Assembly: GCA_020073305.1 (NCBI GenBank)
Contig: JAIQFK010000016.1
Span: 62,001 to 126,000, forward strand
Direction: 5' to 3'
DNA from: Terriglobia bacterium
GTDB taxonomy: Bacteria; Acidobacteriota; Terriglobia; Bryobacterales; Bryobacteraceae
DNA: 64,000 nt
This document shows, piece after piece, positions 1 through 9,103 of this stretch. The translations under genes were made by a program, and so were the position numbers. Each line of letters opens with the position of its first letter. Positions within the stretch are counted from its first letter, which is position 1. The notes below the pieces were generated by a model. It did not search any database. It was not told the DNA's origin and saw only the letters and a list, made by a program, of their open reading frames with translations.

Positions 1-323
1 TCTATGAAGACCAGACGCTTCGCAACCGGAATATGCACGACCTCTATCATGTCGGCGAGCAGGTGCAGCGCCTTGCGCCCCTGAATCGCGAGGTCGCTCC
101 CGGCACGCTGCTGGGTTATGTAACGGATTTGAACAGCAGTGAGCAATTCGTCGCGGTCCAATACGCGGTCGCTCCCCGGTTATTGGTGGACGATCCCCCT
201 CAAGGCCTGGTCCTCGGTGACTTCTCCAGGTCCCTGGATTATGCGGAGTTCGGCCGCCAGCACGGCCTCACGCTGATGAAAGAGTTTCCATACGGCGTGG
301 TCCTGTTTCGAAAATCACATTAA
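1..323 (+). CDS. Hypothetical small membrane-associated protein, 5' truncated by window start; paralog of 4477..4881
   Basis: Reading frame stays open upstream of the ATG at 33 (YEDQTLRNRN-MHDLYHV...) and aligns with FYDQQTARNKMQEN... of the 4477..4881 protein; shared GxVxDL..QYA..P.L..D/N.PP.GLV.G.FSR..DYAEFGR motif. Confidence 0.75.
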   Translation, partial: YEDQTLRNRNMHDLYHVGEQVQRLAPLNREVAPGTLLGYVTDLNSSEQFVAVQYAVAPRLLVDDPPQGLVLGDFSRSLDYAEFGRQHGLTLMKEFPYGVVLFRKSH

Positions 324-1801
324 TGGTCTTTGCTCTGCCCATAGTGCTGCTGTCGCCGATTGTACTCGGCTTTCTGATCGTGAGGTCGCTCTCGCCGGCA
401 CGCCAGCCCGGATGGGCCGGATTTGTGCTCAACGCCAGCCTCGGAACCGGCCTCGGAGCCGGCGTCTCATCCCTCCTGTACTTCCTGGTTTGGCTTTTGA
501 TCGGCCCATCCAACGCGGCCTACATAACTGCTGAGATTGCGCTGTTAACCGTTGCGAGCGTGGGATGCTGGATGGCGCGGAGCCGCTCCCCGGTGAGCGG
601 CATGCCGGCTGCGCCAGGAGGCTGGACATGGCTGCTCCTCGCGGCGCTGGTGGTGGCCTTGGGGTTGAGCCTGACGCTGTTTATCAGTACCGTTTCGAGT
701 AATCCTTACGGAACCTGGGACGCTTTCGCCATCTGGAACCTGCGCGCAAAAATTCTCGCGCAACATGACGCGTCGTGGAGAAATGCATTCTCCGCCGTGT
801 CAGGCCATCTGGCCGGCGGCCATGCCACGCACGGTGATTACCCATTGATGTTGTCGGCATACATCGCGAGATGCTGGAGCCTGTTGGGCTCCGTCGATGA
901 CGTCACGCCGCCTATCGTCACTGCGGGACTCTTCTCATTCGGAATCGTCGGATTGATGGTAGCCGGACTGGCGATCTTGCGGGGCTGGAGCGCTGCCATG
1001 ATGGGCGGGTTGGTTCTGCTGGGCACCGGCGGTTACCTGTTCGAGAGCCCCTCGCAATTCGCGGACGTTCCACTGGGATTCTACTACCTGGCTGTGTTCG
1101 TTTTATTGTTTCTTTTCGACGCCGAGCCGGACGGCCGCCGCGCCACGGCCGTTCTCGTGGGTCTTGCCGCGGGCTGCGCCGCATGGACCAAGGATGAAGG
1201 GATGCTGTTCGCCATCCTGGCCATCATGGCTTTGGCTGCGTATCTGTATGTGTCGAAGAAAGACCAGTCAGTGAGAACACTCGCACTGTTCATGGCAGGC
1301 GCTTTTCCCCTCGCGGCCGCGGCGCTCTACTTTAAAATCTTCCTTGCCCCTAAGGGAATCTGGGCGCCCGTCACCCCGTCATCCATTGCCCACAAACTGA
1401 TGGAGCCGGGCCGTTACGTGCAGATCGTCAAGGCGTTTTGGGAGGAGGGCCTCGCCCAGGGCACCGGTTTGGCGCACCCGGCCGTTTGCCTGGCCGTTCT
1501 GGCAGTCTGCCTCGGAGTGCCGCGCGCCAGGCTCCGCCGGCCAATCCTTATCGCATCCGCCGGCGCGTGGCTGGCCATCTTCCTGGCGTATTTCTTCTCG
1601 TACCTGGTGACGCCGCTCGATCTGGCTTGGCACCTCGGAACGTCGTTAGACCGCTTGTTGGTTCAACTTGTGCCGAGCGCCATATTCCTGGCAATGGCGG
1701 TGTTTCGCACGGCGGAGGAGACAGCCATTTCCGCGGAGCCGGAAAAGGCCGCTCGCGTCAGCCGGAAGAAGGCCAGGCGGATGCAGGCCGCGAAGGGCTA
1801 G
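323..1801 (+). CDS. Polytopic membrane protein, GT-C glycosyltransferase-like
   Basis: 492 aa, many hydrophobic segments, WDAFAIWNLRAK motif; start overlaps upstream stop (TAATG); paralog at 4881..6350. Confidence 0.75.
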   Translation: MVFALPIVLLSPIVLGFLIVRSLSPARQPGWAGFVLNASLGTGLGAGVSSLLYFLVWLLIGPSNAAYITAEIALLTVASVGCWMARSRSPVSGMPAAPGGWTWLLLAALVVALGLSLTLFISTVSSNPYGTWDAFAIWNLRAKILAQHDASWRNAFSAVSGHLAGGHATHGDYPLMLSAYIARCWSLLGSVDDVTPPIVTAGLFSFGIVGLMVAGLAILRGWSAAMMGGLVLLGTGGYLFESPSQFADVPLGFYYLAVFVLLFLFDAEPDGRRATAVLVGLAAGCAAWTKDEGMLFAILAIMALAAYLYVSKKDQSVRTLALFMAGAFPLAAAALYFKIFLAPKGIWAPVTPSSIAHKLMEPGRYVQIVKAFWEEGLAQGTGLAHPAVCLAVLAVCLGVPRARLRRPILIASAGAWLAIFLAYFFSYLVTPLDLAWHLGTSLDRLLVQLVPSAIFLAMAVFRTAEETAISAEPEKAARVSRKKARRMQAAKG

Positions 1802-1905
1802 ACGATCCGGCGATGTAGCCGAGGCCCGCGCCGCCATAATCTTCAGGGAAGATCGAGCCCCTGAATAAGGTACTGGCTGATGGCGAGGGAAAGACCAGCG
1901 ATCGT

Positions 1906-2874
1906 TCACACCGCGGTCGCTGCGCTCCAGGCGCTGGCTTGATTCAGGATTTCGATCGACTGTCGATCCAGCGTGAGGTTGGTGGCGCCGATCAGATCGT
2001 GCAACTGTTCCACGCTCGTTGCGCTGGCAATCGGGGCGGTGATGCCGGGGCGTGCTAGCAACCACGCCAGCGCAACTTTCCCCGGTGTGGAATGATGCTC
2101 CCGTGCCACCTGATCCAGCGCCGCGAGAATCCGCAATCCCCGCTCGTTCAGATATTTCTTCACGCCTTGGCCGCGCGGGCTCTTCGAGAGGTCACTCTCC
2201 GAGCGGTACTTGCCCGTGAGAAACCCGCTCGCCAGTGAAAAGTAGGGAATCACGCTCAGCCCTTTCACCAGGCACAGCGGCTCCAGCGCCGCCTCATAGC
2301 CGGCGCGCTCGTAGAGGTTGTAATGCGGCTGTAAACTTTCGTAGCGCGGATAACCGTGCCGTTCGCTCGCATCCAACGCCGCCGCCAGCAACTCTGCCGT
2401 GTAGTTCGACGCCCCGATGGCCCGCACCTTGCCCTGCTTGATCAGTTCTGCGTACGCTTCCAGCGTTTCCTCGATCGGCGTGTTCGCGTCGTCCGCGTGC
2501 GACTGATAGAGGTCGATGTAATCCGTCTGCAAGCGTTCGAGCGATCGCTCCACCGCGCGGAAGATGTACGCCTTGGAGAGCCCCTTGTCGTTCGGCCCCA
2601 TCTCCTTCCCGACCTTCGTGGCGATGATGACTTTGCTCCGGTTCCCCATCCGCTTCATCCAGTTGCCGATGATGGTTTCCGATTCCCCACCCTTGTGCCC
2701 CGGCACCCACGTCGAATACATATCCGCCGTGTCGATGAAGTTGAACCCGGCCGCAACCAGCGCGTCGAGTATCGCGAACGACGTTTTCTCATCGATGGTC
2801 CAGCCAAACACGTTGCTGCCGAGGCAGAGCGGGGGAGCGTTGAGGTCTGAGTCGCCGAGCTTACGGGTGTTCAT
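1906..2874 (-). CDS. Aldo/keto reductase
   Basis: MNTRKLGDSDL...CLGSNVFGWT...FIDTADMYS...GRAIGASNYT-like AKR motifs. Confidence 0.92.
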   Translation of the reverse strand: MNTRKLGDSDLNAPPLCLGSNVFGWTIDEKTSFAILDALVAAGFNFIDTADMYSTWVPGHKGGESETIIGNWMKRMGNRSKVIIATKVGKEMGPNDKGLSKAYIFRAVERSLERLQTDYIDLYQSHADDANTPIEETLEAYAELIKQGKVRAIGASNYTAELLAAALDASERHGYPRYESLQPHYNLYERAGYEAALEPLCLVKGLSVIPYFSLASGFLTGKYRSESDLSKSPRGQGVKKYLNERGLRILAALDQVAREHHSTPGKVALAWLLARPGITAPIASATSVEQLHDLIGATNLTLDRQSIEILNQASAWSAATAV

Positions 2875-2953
2875 TGGTGTGGGTTCTCCAGTACGATTTT
2901 GTCACGTTGAGCTGTTTGGAACGGAACGATGATGCCTGCCCGGGAACGTTCGT

Positions 2954-3021
2954 ACCGCTTCCTCCGGGCGCGGCTCAGTAAACCCCGTCAGATAAACCGA
3001 GCCGTGACCAAAGGGAGCGGT
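2954..3021. repeat. Imperfect intergenic inverted repeat (26-nt arms)
   Basis: accgcttcctccgggcgcggctcagt (2954-2979) versus accgagccgtgaccaaagggagcggt (2996-3021), near reverse complements; resembles element at 6891-6972. Confidence 0.6.
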
Positions 3022-3153
3022 TGCGTTGAACTCGTTAAGTCAGACGTAGGGAATGGCAGGAGGCGGTGGGTGCAATTGCGGCTCTAAGGTCGTTGCTCTG
3101 TATAAAGGAAGTGTGGCTTTGCCGGCCAGTCGACGCATGGCTACACGTCAGTC

Positions 3154-4362
3154 TTACACTATCTCTTCCTTCCCCCCATCCCACCTCAACGTCCGCCCCA
3201 GTCTATAGCTGTCCACCGCCATCCGGCACGCAATCGCCACGCGGAAGCCCACTTCAAAGGGGCAGTTCGGCTCAGCCGTGCCGCGGATCGAGTCGAGGAA
3301 ATTCTGGATGTGCGCCTTGGTCTCGTTCGACCCGGTCTTGTTGTTGCCCAGCATCTCCACACCCTGCGGGCGATTCACCTTTTGCGGCAGGTAGCGGATC
3401 TGCTGGCCACGCGAGATGGTGCCGTCGGTGCCCAGTACGTCTTCGGTCGAGCCCAGCTCGTTGTTGCCGAATCCTGAATCCCACGTGAAAAGAATTTCCT
3501 CGGGATGTTCCATCGCCACGTTCATCGTGTCGGGCACTTCCCGGCCGTCCTTCCACAGATACACGCCGCCCACCATGTTTACGGCTTTGGGAATCTGCAG
3601 GTTCATGACCTTGTACCAGAAGGCGAGCTGGTGGCACATGTTTTCGTAGACGTTGCCGCCCGAGTAATCGAAGAAAAAGCGCCAGTTGATGTAGCGGTTG
3701 GCGTCAAATTCGTGCTGCGGGGCGCCGCCGAGAAAGGACTTCCAGATAATGTTCTCGGGCGTCATATCCGGATACACCGGCCGCGACCACTGCGGCTTGC
3801 CGTGCGGCGTGTTCCGGTACATGTGCGAGTGAATCGCGGTGATCTTGCCCACGTTGCCGCTCGCGAGAAATGCCGCGGCATCCATCACCTGGCCCGACGA
3901 GCACGACTGGTGCCCGATCTGCACCGTGCGCCCGCTGGCCTTCTGATACGCGGCGCGCATGCGCTTGGCGTGATCCACCGTGAACGCCATGGTCTTTTCC
4001 TGGTAAACATGCTTGCCGGCGTCGAGCGAGGCGACGAAATGCTCGGCGTGCAGGTGCTGCGGAGTTGCGATCAGAACGGCGTCGATCGATTTGTCATCGA
4101 GCAGGTAGCGAGGATCCAGGTAGGTCTTCGCGGCGGGGACCGTCTTCCTGGCTTCATCCAGCCGTTTCGTAAAGATGTCGGCGAACGCGACAACCTCGGC
4201 GTTGGGACAGGTGATGGCTTCGCGCACCAGTTGCATGCCGCGGTCGCCCGCGCCGATCAGGCCGAGGCGAAGACGGTCGTTAGCGCCCAGAACACTGCCA
4301 CCGGCCAATGTTCCAGCGATGCTGGTGGCAACCTGGCCGATGAATTTCCGGCGAGAATGCAT
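3154..4362 (-). CDS. Gfo/Idh/MocA family oxidoreductase with twin-arginine-like signal
   Basis: MHSRRKFIGQVATSIAGTLAGGS leader, LGLIGAGDRGMQL Rossmann motif, ATPQHLHAEH and YQEKTM motifs; start chosen at MHSRRKF. Confidence 0.88.
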   Translation of the reverse strand: MHSRRKFIGQVATSIAGTLAGGSVLGANDRLRLGLIGAGDRGMQLVREAITCPNAEVVAFADIFTKRLDEARKTVPAAKTYLDPRYLLDDKSIDAVLIATPQHLHAEHFVASLDAGKHVYQEKTMAFTVDHAKRMRAAYQKASGRTVQIGHQSCSSGQVMDAAAFLASGNVGKITAIHSHMYRNTPHGKPQWSRPVYPDMTPENIIWKSFLGGAPQHEFDANRYINWRFFFDYSGGNVYENMCHQLAFWYKVMNLQIPKAVNMVGGVYLWKDGREVPDTMNVAMEHPEEILFTWDSGFGNNELGSTEDVLGTDGTISRGQQIRYLPQKVNRPQGVEMLGNNKTGSNETKAHIQNFLDSIRGTAEPNCPFEVGFRVAIACRMAVDSYRLGRTLRWDGGKEEIV

Positions 4363-4476
4363 GGGAAAACTCCTTGCTGCAGGACGGGTTATACCTATGT
4401 ATCGTAGCATTTCGGGGCCGGCTGGCATCTCATCCCCAGGTGTGACAGGTGAAAGCTATAATGCGGATTACCCCGC

Positions 4477-4881
4477 ATGGCGACGGTCCGCTACCCCATC
4501 CAGGCCCTTCTCGGTGTAGGAATCACCGCCGCACTTTCGGTTTACGGATCCTTTTCCTTCTACGACCAGCAGACGGCGCGGAACAAGATGCAGGAAAACG
4601 CTTTCCAGGTCGGACTGGAGGAGCAGCGTTTTGCCGCGTTGAAACATGATCTGCCCGCGGACGGTATGGTCGGCTATGTTTCAGACCTCAGTGACAATGG
4701 AATTCTGCTGGCCGCGCAATATGCGCTTGTGCCGGTCTTGATCGTCAACCGTCCTCCCAGTGGATTGGTCGTGGGCAGTTTCTCCCGGCCAATGGATTAT
4801 GCCGAGTTCGGCCGGGCTCGCGGGCTGGTGCTGGTGAAGGACTACGGCGAAGGGATCACGCTGTACCGCAAGGGGCCATAA
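4477..4881 (+). CDS. Hypothetical small membrane-anchored protein (paralog of 1..323)
   Basis: 134 aa with N-terminal hydrophobic segment; stop overlaps next start (TAATG). Confidence 0.75.
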   Translation: MATVRYPIQALLGVGITAALSVYGSFSFYDQQTARNKMQENAFQVGLEEQRFAALKHDLPADGMVGYVSDLSDNGILLAAQYALVPVLIVNRPPSGLVVGSFSRPMDYAEFGRARGLVLVKDYGEGITLYRKGP

Positions 4882-6350
4882 TGCTGCTTCTCGCGGTGCT
4901 GGTCTCGACGGCCGTCGGCTACCTGCTGGCCAGCATCCTGTTGCCCGTTTATAAACCGGCTTGGGCGGATCTGCTCCTCAAAACCTCTCTAGGGATTGGG
5001 CTTGGAATGGGGATTACGTCCTGTTTCTTCTTCCTGGACCGGTTGGTGATCGGGCCGTCGAGTGCGGTTTCATTCGTCACGGAATTTCTGCTGCTTGCGG
5101 CCGCCGTCTCGGCCTTCTGGTTCACGCGGGATGCGCGCGCGCAAAGAACGGCCGCTTATGCGAATCCGCGCGGCATTCTCTGGTGGCTGTTGCCGCCGTT
5201 TCTCGCAGTGCTCGCCCTCAGCGTTTTCCTTTTTATCAACAGCACGGCCAGCAATCCGTACGGCGCCTGGGACGCCTGGGCGATCTGGAATCAGAGAGCC
5301 AAGTTTCTTGCCCAGCCGGATGCGTCCTGGCGCCGCGCGTTCTCTCCCTTGCTCAATGAGGTTGCCGGCGCCGGAGCCACCCATCCCGACTATCCGATGC
5401 TGCTCTCGGGCTACATCGCCAGATGCTGGAGCTGGACGGGCGCAATCGGCGATGTAGCCGCTCCCATTGCCGTGGCGGCGCTGTTTTCCGCGGCGACCAT
5501 CGGCGTGCTGGTGTCCGCGCTGGCCATCGTGCGTGCCTGGAGCCTGGCCATTCTCGGCGGCCTGATCCTACTGTCCACTGCTTTTCTGGTCGTCGGTCCC
5601 TGGCAGTATGCCGATGTCCCCGTCGGATACTTCTATCTCAGCTCTTTTGCCCTATTGCTGATCGCGGATGCAAATGCCGAACCAGCCTTTTGCCTGAGCG
5701 GGCTCGCGATGGGATTCGCGGCGTGGACCAAGAATGAAGGACTGCTTTTCGCCTTGCTGGCCGCCGTCGCCATGACGGCCTATGCGCTGACGAATAGAAG
5801 ACGGAAGGCGCTGCTTTGGTTCGCCGCGGGCGCGCTAGTGCCCTTGGCCATCACCTTCTCCTTCCGATTCGCCATGGCTCCGGAAACCGGAACCTATGCG
5901 CACGTCTCCTTCGCCGACGTGGCACACAGGGCTGTCGACGGATCCAGATATCTGAGAATCGTGAAATCTCTTTGGGTCGAGAGCGTAGACCAGGGAGCCG
6001 GCTTAGCGAACCCGGTCATCTCCATCGGGCTGCTGATGGCTTTCCTGAAGATGGCGTCGGCCCGCTTGCGCCAGCCTGTGACGATTGCGGCGCTCGGCAC
6101 ATTACTGGCGGTCTTCGCCGGATACCTTTTCACGTATCTCATCACGCCGCTCGATTTGAAGTGGCATCTCGATACGTCGCTGTACCGCCTGTTTGTTCAT
6201 TTCTGGCCCAGCTTCATTTTCCTTTTGCTGAGCGTAAGCCGCGCCGCGGAAGAAACGGCCATCGAGGCGCCCGCCCCGGCGCGGAGTGAACCGGCTGCCG
6301 GCAAAACAAAGCGGAAGGGCCGCAGCGAGTCTGCCGCTCGGCGATCCTAG
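4881..6350 (+). CDS. Polytopic membrane protein, GT-C glycosyltransferase-like
   Basis: 489 aa; SNPYGAWDAWAIWNQRAKFLAQPDASWRRAFS aligns with the 323..1801 product. Confidence 0.75.
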   Translation: MLLLAVLVSTAVGYLLASILLPVYKPAWADLLLKTSLGIGLGMGITSCFFFLDRLVIGPSSAVSFVTEFLLLAAAVSAFWFTRDARAQRTAAYANPRGILWWLLPPFLAVLALSVFLFINSTASNPYGAWDAWAIWNQRAKFLAQPDASWRRAFSPLLNEVAGAGATHPDYPMLLSGYIARCWSWTGAIGDVAAPIAVAALFSAATIGVLVSALAIVRAWSLAILGGLILLSTAFLVVGPWQYADVPVGYFYLSSFALLLIADANAEPAFCLSGLAMGFAAWTKNEGLLFALLAAVAMTAYALTNRRRKALLWFAAGALVPLAITFSFRFAMAPETGTYAHVSFADVAHRAVDGSRYLRIVKSLWVESVDQGAGLANPVISIGLLMAFLKMASARLRQPVTIAALGTLLAVFAGYLFTYLITPLDLKWHLDTSLYRLFVHFWPSFIFLLLSVSRAAEETAIEAPAPARSEPAAGKTKRKGRSESAARRS

Positions 6351-6415
6351 CTCTTCAGACATTGCCCGGAATTGGACACCGAGTCCCGCAAGCGCGCCCG
6401 GAATGTTGCCACGGC

Positions 6416-6844
6416 ATGAAGACCATGCACACGCAGGTGGACCAATCACTGTTCACTGAACGCTTGATCGCCATGCTTTCGGTTTTCTTCGGACTCCTGG
6501 CCACGCTGCTGGCCGCCATCGGGCTGTACGGAGTGATGGCCTACACGGTGGCGCGGCGGACTCGGGAGATCGGCATCCGCATGGCGCCGGGCGCGGATCG
6601 CGCCAAAGTGGTCTGGCTGGTGATGTACGACGCCGCGCTCATGGCCGCGGTCGGCATCGGCTTGCCGGGCGCTGTCGCCCTGGGCCGTCTCGTGCGCGCG
6701 CAGTTATTCGGGCTGGCGCCGGCCGATCCGGCAACGCTCGCCGCCGCCACTACGATCCTGGCCGCCGTCTCGCTTTTTGCGGGTTACATTCCAGCCCGGC
6801 GCGCTACGAGTGTAGATCCGACAACGGCGCTGAGATATGAATGA
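6416..6844 (+). pseudogene. Remnant C-terminal segment of an FtsX/MacB-like (ADOP-type) ABC permease
   Basis: VDQSLFTERLIAMLSVFFGLLATLLAAIGLYGVMAYTVARRTREIGIRMAPGADR aligns with the C-terminus of the 26566..29336 permease; no N-terminal or periplasmic part. Confidence 0.75.
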
Positions 6845-6890
6845 GGCATGAAAACCTTCTGCTAACGCAGTCCGTACGAGGAGTAGCATC

Positions 6891-6972
6891 CACCGCTCCC
6901 TTCGGTCGCGGCTCGGTTTCGGCGCTTTGCCGAATCAGCAACATGCCGAGCCGCGACGGTTACGGAGCGGTG
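6891..6972. repeat. Intergenic inverted repeat (about 26-nt arms), possible hairpin/REP-like element
   Basis: caccgctcccttcggtcgcggctcgg (6891-6916) versus ccgagccgcgacggttacggagcggtg (6946-6972); 9-bp and 12-bp perfect blocks. Confidence 0.7.
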
Positions 6973-6985
6973 GCTGGCGCGCCCC

Positions 6986-8062
6986 TTACACCTTGCTTAA
7001 ACTCTCCCGCGCTAACAACGCCTGCTTGCGCTCCGAACCCCAGCGGTAGCCGCCGGGTTCGCCGTCGTCATGCACCACTCGGTGGCAGGGAATCACAAGA
7101 GCGGCGGGGTTTGATGCGCACGCATTGGCCACGGCCCGGGCCGCTTTCGGCCGGCCGATGGCCCTCGCAATCTGCGCATAGCTTCGCGTCTCGCCGTAGG
7201 GGATGTTTCGCAGCTCCTGCCAGACGCGCCACTGAAACGCGGTCGCGCGTACATCGAGCGGGAGATCAAGGTGCGGCTCCTTCCCGCACAGATGGGAGAT
7301 GAGCGCCAAAACCCACAGCCGCAGCTTCGCGTTGTCGCGGCGCAGCGTGGCTCCCGAATATTCCGCGGCCAGCGATTTCTCGAGCGCCTCTTCGTCGTCA
7401 CCCAGGCTGACGGCACAGATGCCGCGTTCCGTTCCCGCCACCAGCAGGCGTCCGAGCGGCGAATGGACGGTGGTATACGCGATGTCCATACCGCGGCCGC
7501 CGCGCCGGTACGTGGCCGGTGTCATGCCGAGCTGTTCGGGCGCCCGCTCATACAGGCTGCGGCTCGATCCATAACCCGCCTCGTACAGCGCCGACGTGAC
7601 ATCTTGGTCGGTGCGCAGATTGGTTTTCAGCCGTTCCAGCCGCAGCGCATCCGCGTACTGCCGCGGCGTGATTCCGAGGAACCGCTTGAACGTGCGCTCC
7701 AGGTGGTAGGGGCTCGACTGCAGATCGTCGCCCAGCGACGCCAGAGTCACATGTTGATCCAGGCGCTCTTCGATCAAACGGCAGGCGCGGTGGATCATCT
7801 CGATCTGTGGCGACACGGCCCGTGGCTGCTCGGGACGGCAACGGCGGCACGGTCGGAATCCGGCGCGCTCGGCGGCATCCGGCAGCGGAAAGAACAGAAC
7901 GTTGTCGCGCCGCGGCCGGCGGGAAGGGCACCCCGGCCGGCAATAAACGCCCGTGGAGCGCACCGCATAAACAAACCGCTCGTTCCCGCAGACTTCACGC
8001 GCCAGCACCACCTGCCACCGCGCTTCATCAATCACGACTTGAGAGCTTGCTGTCATGCTCAC
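6986..8062 (-). CDS. ada: Bifunctional transcriptional activator / O6-methylguanine-DNA methyltransferase Ada
   Basis: N-terminal YCRPGCPSRRP...GFRPCRRCRPE Cys cluster, AraC HTH, C-terminal methyltransferase with PCHRVV active site. Confidence 0.95.
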   Translation of the reverse strand: MSMTASSQVVIDEARWQVVLAREVCGNERFVYAVRSTGVYCRPGCPSRRPRRDNVLFFPLPDAAERAGFRPCRRCRPEQPRAVSPQIEMIHRACRLIEERLDQHVTLASLGDDLQSSPYHLERTFKRFLGITPRQYADALRLERLKTNLRTDQDVTSALYEAGYGSSRSLYERAPEQLGMTPATYRRGGRGMDIAYTTVHSPLGRLLVAGTERGICAVSLGDDEEALEKSLAAEYSGATLRRDNAKLRLWVLALISHLCGKEPHLDLPLDVRATAFQWRVWQELRNIPYGETRSYAQIARAIGRPKAARAVANACASNPAALVIPCHRVVHDDGEPGGYRWGSERKQALLARESLSKV

Positions 8063-8142
8063 AGAATAGAGCGGACGCCCGGAGGAAAACTATCCGTTTC
8101 TTGCGGGCAAATACTGGGCCATTTATAGTTATCCTATCTGAA

Positions 8143-9078
8143 ATGCCCGTTGAATTCCGAAAAGTGAGTTGTCCCCCGTTGGAAACCCTGGACGTGATAG
8201 CGCCGGACGGTGTCGCCATTGGCATCATCGGCGAAGACGGAGCCGGACAGAGCACCCTGTTGCGGCTGGCCGGTGGGCTCGAACCACCGACTGCCGGCTC
8301 CGTGGCGGTGGGCACCCGGCGGCGGTATCTCGGCCCCGGCGATCCTTTGAATTTCGCGCCCGTGGACACCCTGCTGCTGGACCACGCTCTCGCGCTGCAC
8401 GACCGCCTGGTGCGCGCGCGCGCCATCATGGCGCTGGACCGCATGCGCCAGTCCGGCACCACCATCCTATTCACTTCTCACGATGAGGAATTGCTGCGCG
8501 ATCTCGCCGATGAGATCTGGTGGTTGCGCGAGGGCCGGCTCATCGGGCGCGGCGATCCGCCGGAGGCGCTCGACGCCTATCGTGCCCACATCAGCCAGAA
8601 GATCCGCGCGTGGGGACAAACCATTCAGACGCCGCTCTCGCCTCGGCTGCGGCGCGGCGATGGGCGCGCGGAACTCCAGAGCGTGGACATTCTGGGAGAA
8701 GATGGCAAGCCTACCCGCGTTCTGCGCAGCGGGGAACTGGCCGTGGTGCGGATATCGGTGAAATTCAAGCAGAGTGTAGCCGATCCGGTGGTTGGCATGT
8801 TGATCCGCACCCGCATCGGCTTGAATGTCTTCGGAACCAACACGGAACTGGAAAGGTTGAAGTTCGGACCCTGCTCGCCGGGCGACGCGCTCCGTCTGAA
8901 GTTCGCCTTCCGCTGCGAGTTATGTCCCCAGGAGTACACCTTGACCGCGGCCTCGCATGATCCCAATGGCGTCTGGCACGATTGGGCGGAAGACGCGATT
9001 GCCTTCTCCGTGACGGACACTCGTTATGCCGCGGGCGTAGCTAACCTGCGCGCGAATGTGAGTATCGAACGGATCTAG
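8143..9078 (+). CDS. Degenerate Wzt-like ABC ATP-binding protein with C-terminal Wzt-type domain
   Basis: GEDGAGQST where Walker A is expected (K to Q), TLLLDHALAL Walker B-like, FTSHDEELL H-loop; no LSGGQ found; C-terminal GMLIRTRIGLNVFGTNT is typical of the Wzt C-terminal domain; frame 8143-9078 verified. Confidence 0.8.
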   Translation: MPVEFRKVSCPPLETLDVIAPDGVAIGIIGEDGAGQSTLLRLAGGLEPPTAGSVAVGTRRRYLGPGDPLNFAPVDTLLLDHALALHDRLVRARAIMALDRMRQSGTTILFTSHDEELLRDLADEIWWLREGRLIGRGDPPEALDAYRAHISQKIRAWGQTIQTPLSPRLRRGDGRAELQSVDILGEDGKPTRVLRSGELAVVRISVKFKQSVADPVVGMLIRTRIGLNVFGTNTELERLKFGPCSPGDALRLKFAFRCELCPQEYTLTAASHDPNGVWHDWAEDAIAFSVTDTRYAAGVANLRANVSIERI

Positions 9079-9079
9079 A

Positions 9080-9103
9080 AGGACGGGCGTTCCTGCCCGT
9101 CCT
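9080..9103. terminator. Probable bidirectional intrinsic terminator between convergent genes
   Basis: Perfect 9-bp stem aggacgggc-gttcct-gcccgtcct followed by acttttg. Confidence 0.65.

Noticed and set aside
3505-4407. 300-aa plus-strand ORF opposite the Gfo/Idh/MocA gene
   Set aside because: Antisense, low-complexity His/Arg/Val composition, no domain signal.
7807-8142. N-terminal extension of the Wzt-like ORF
   Set aside because: Overlaps the conserved Ada N-terminal coding region; homology begins at the ATG at 8143.
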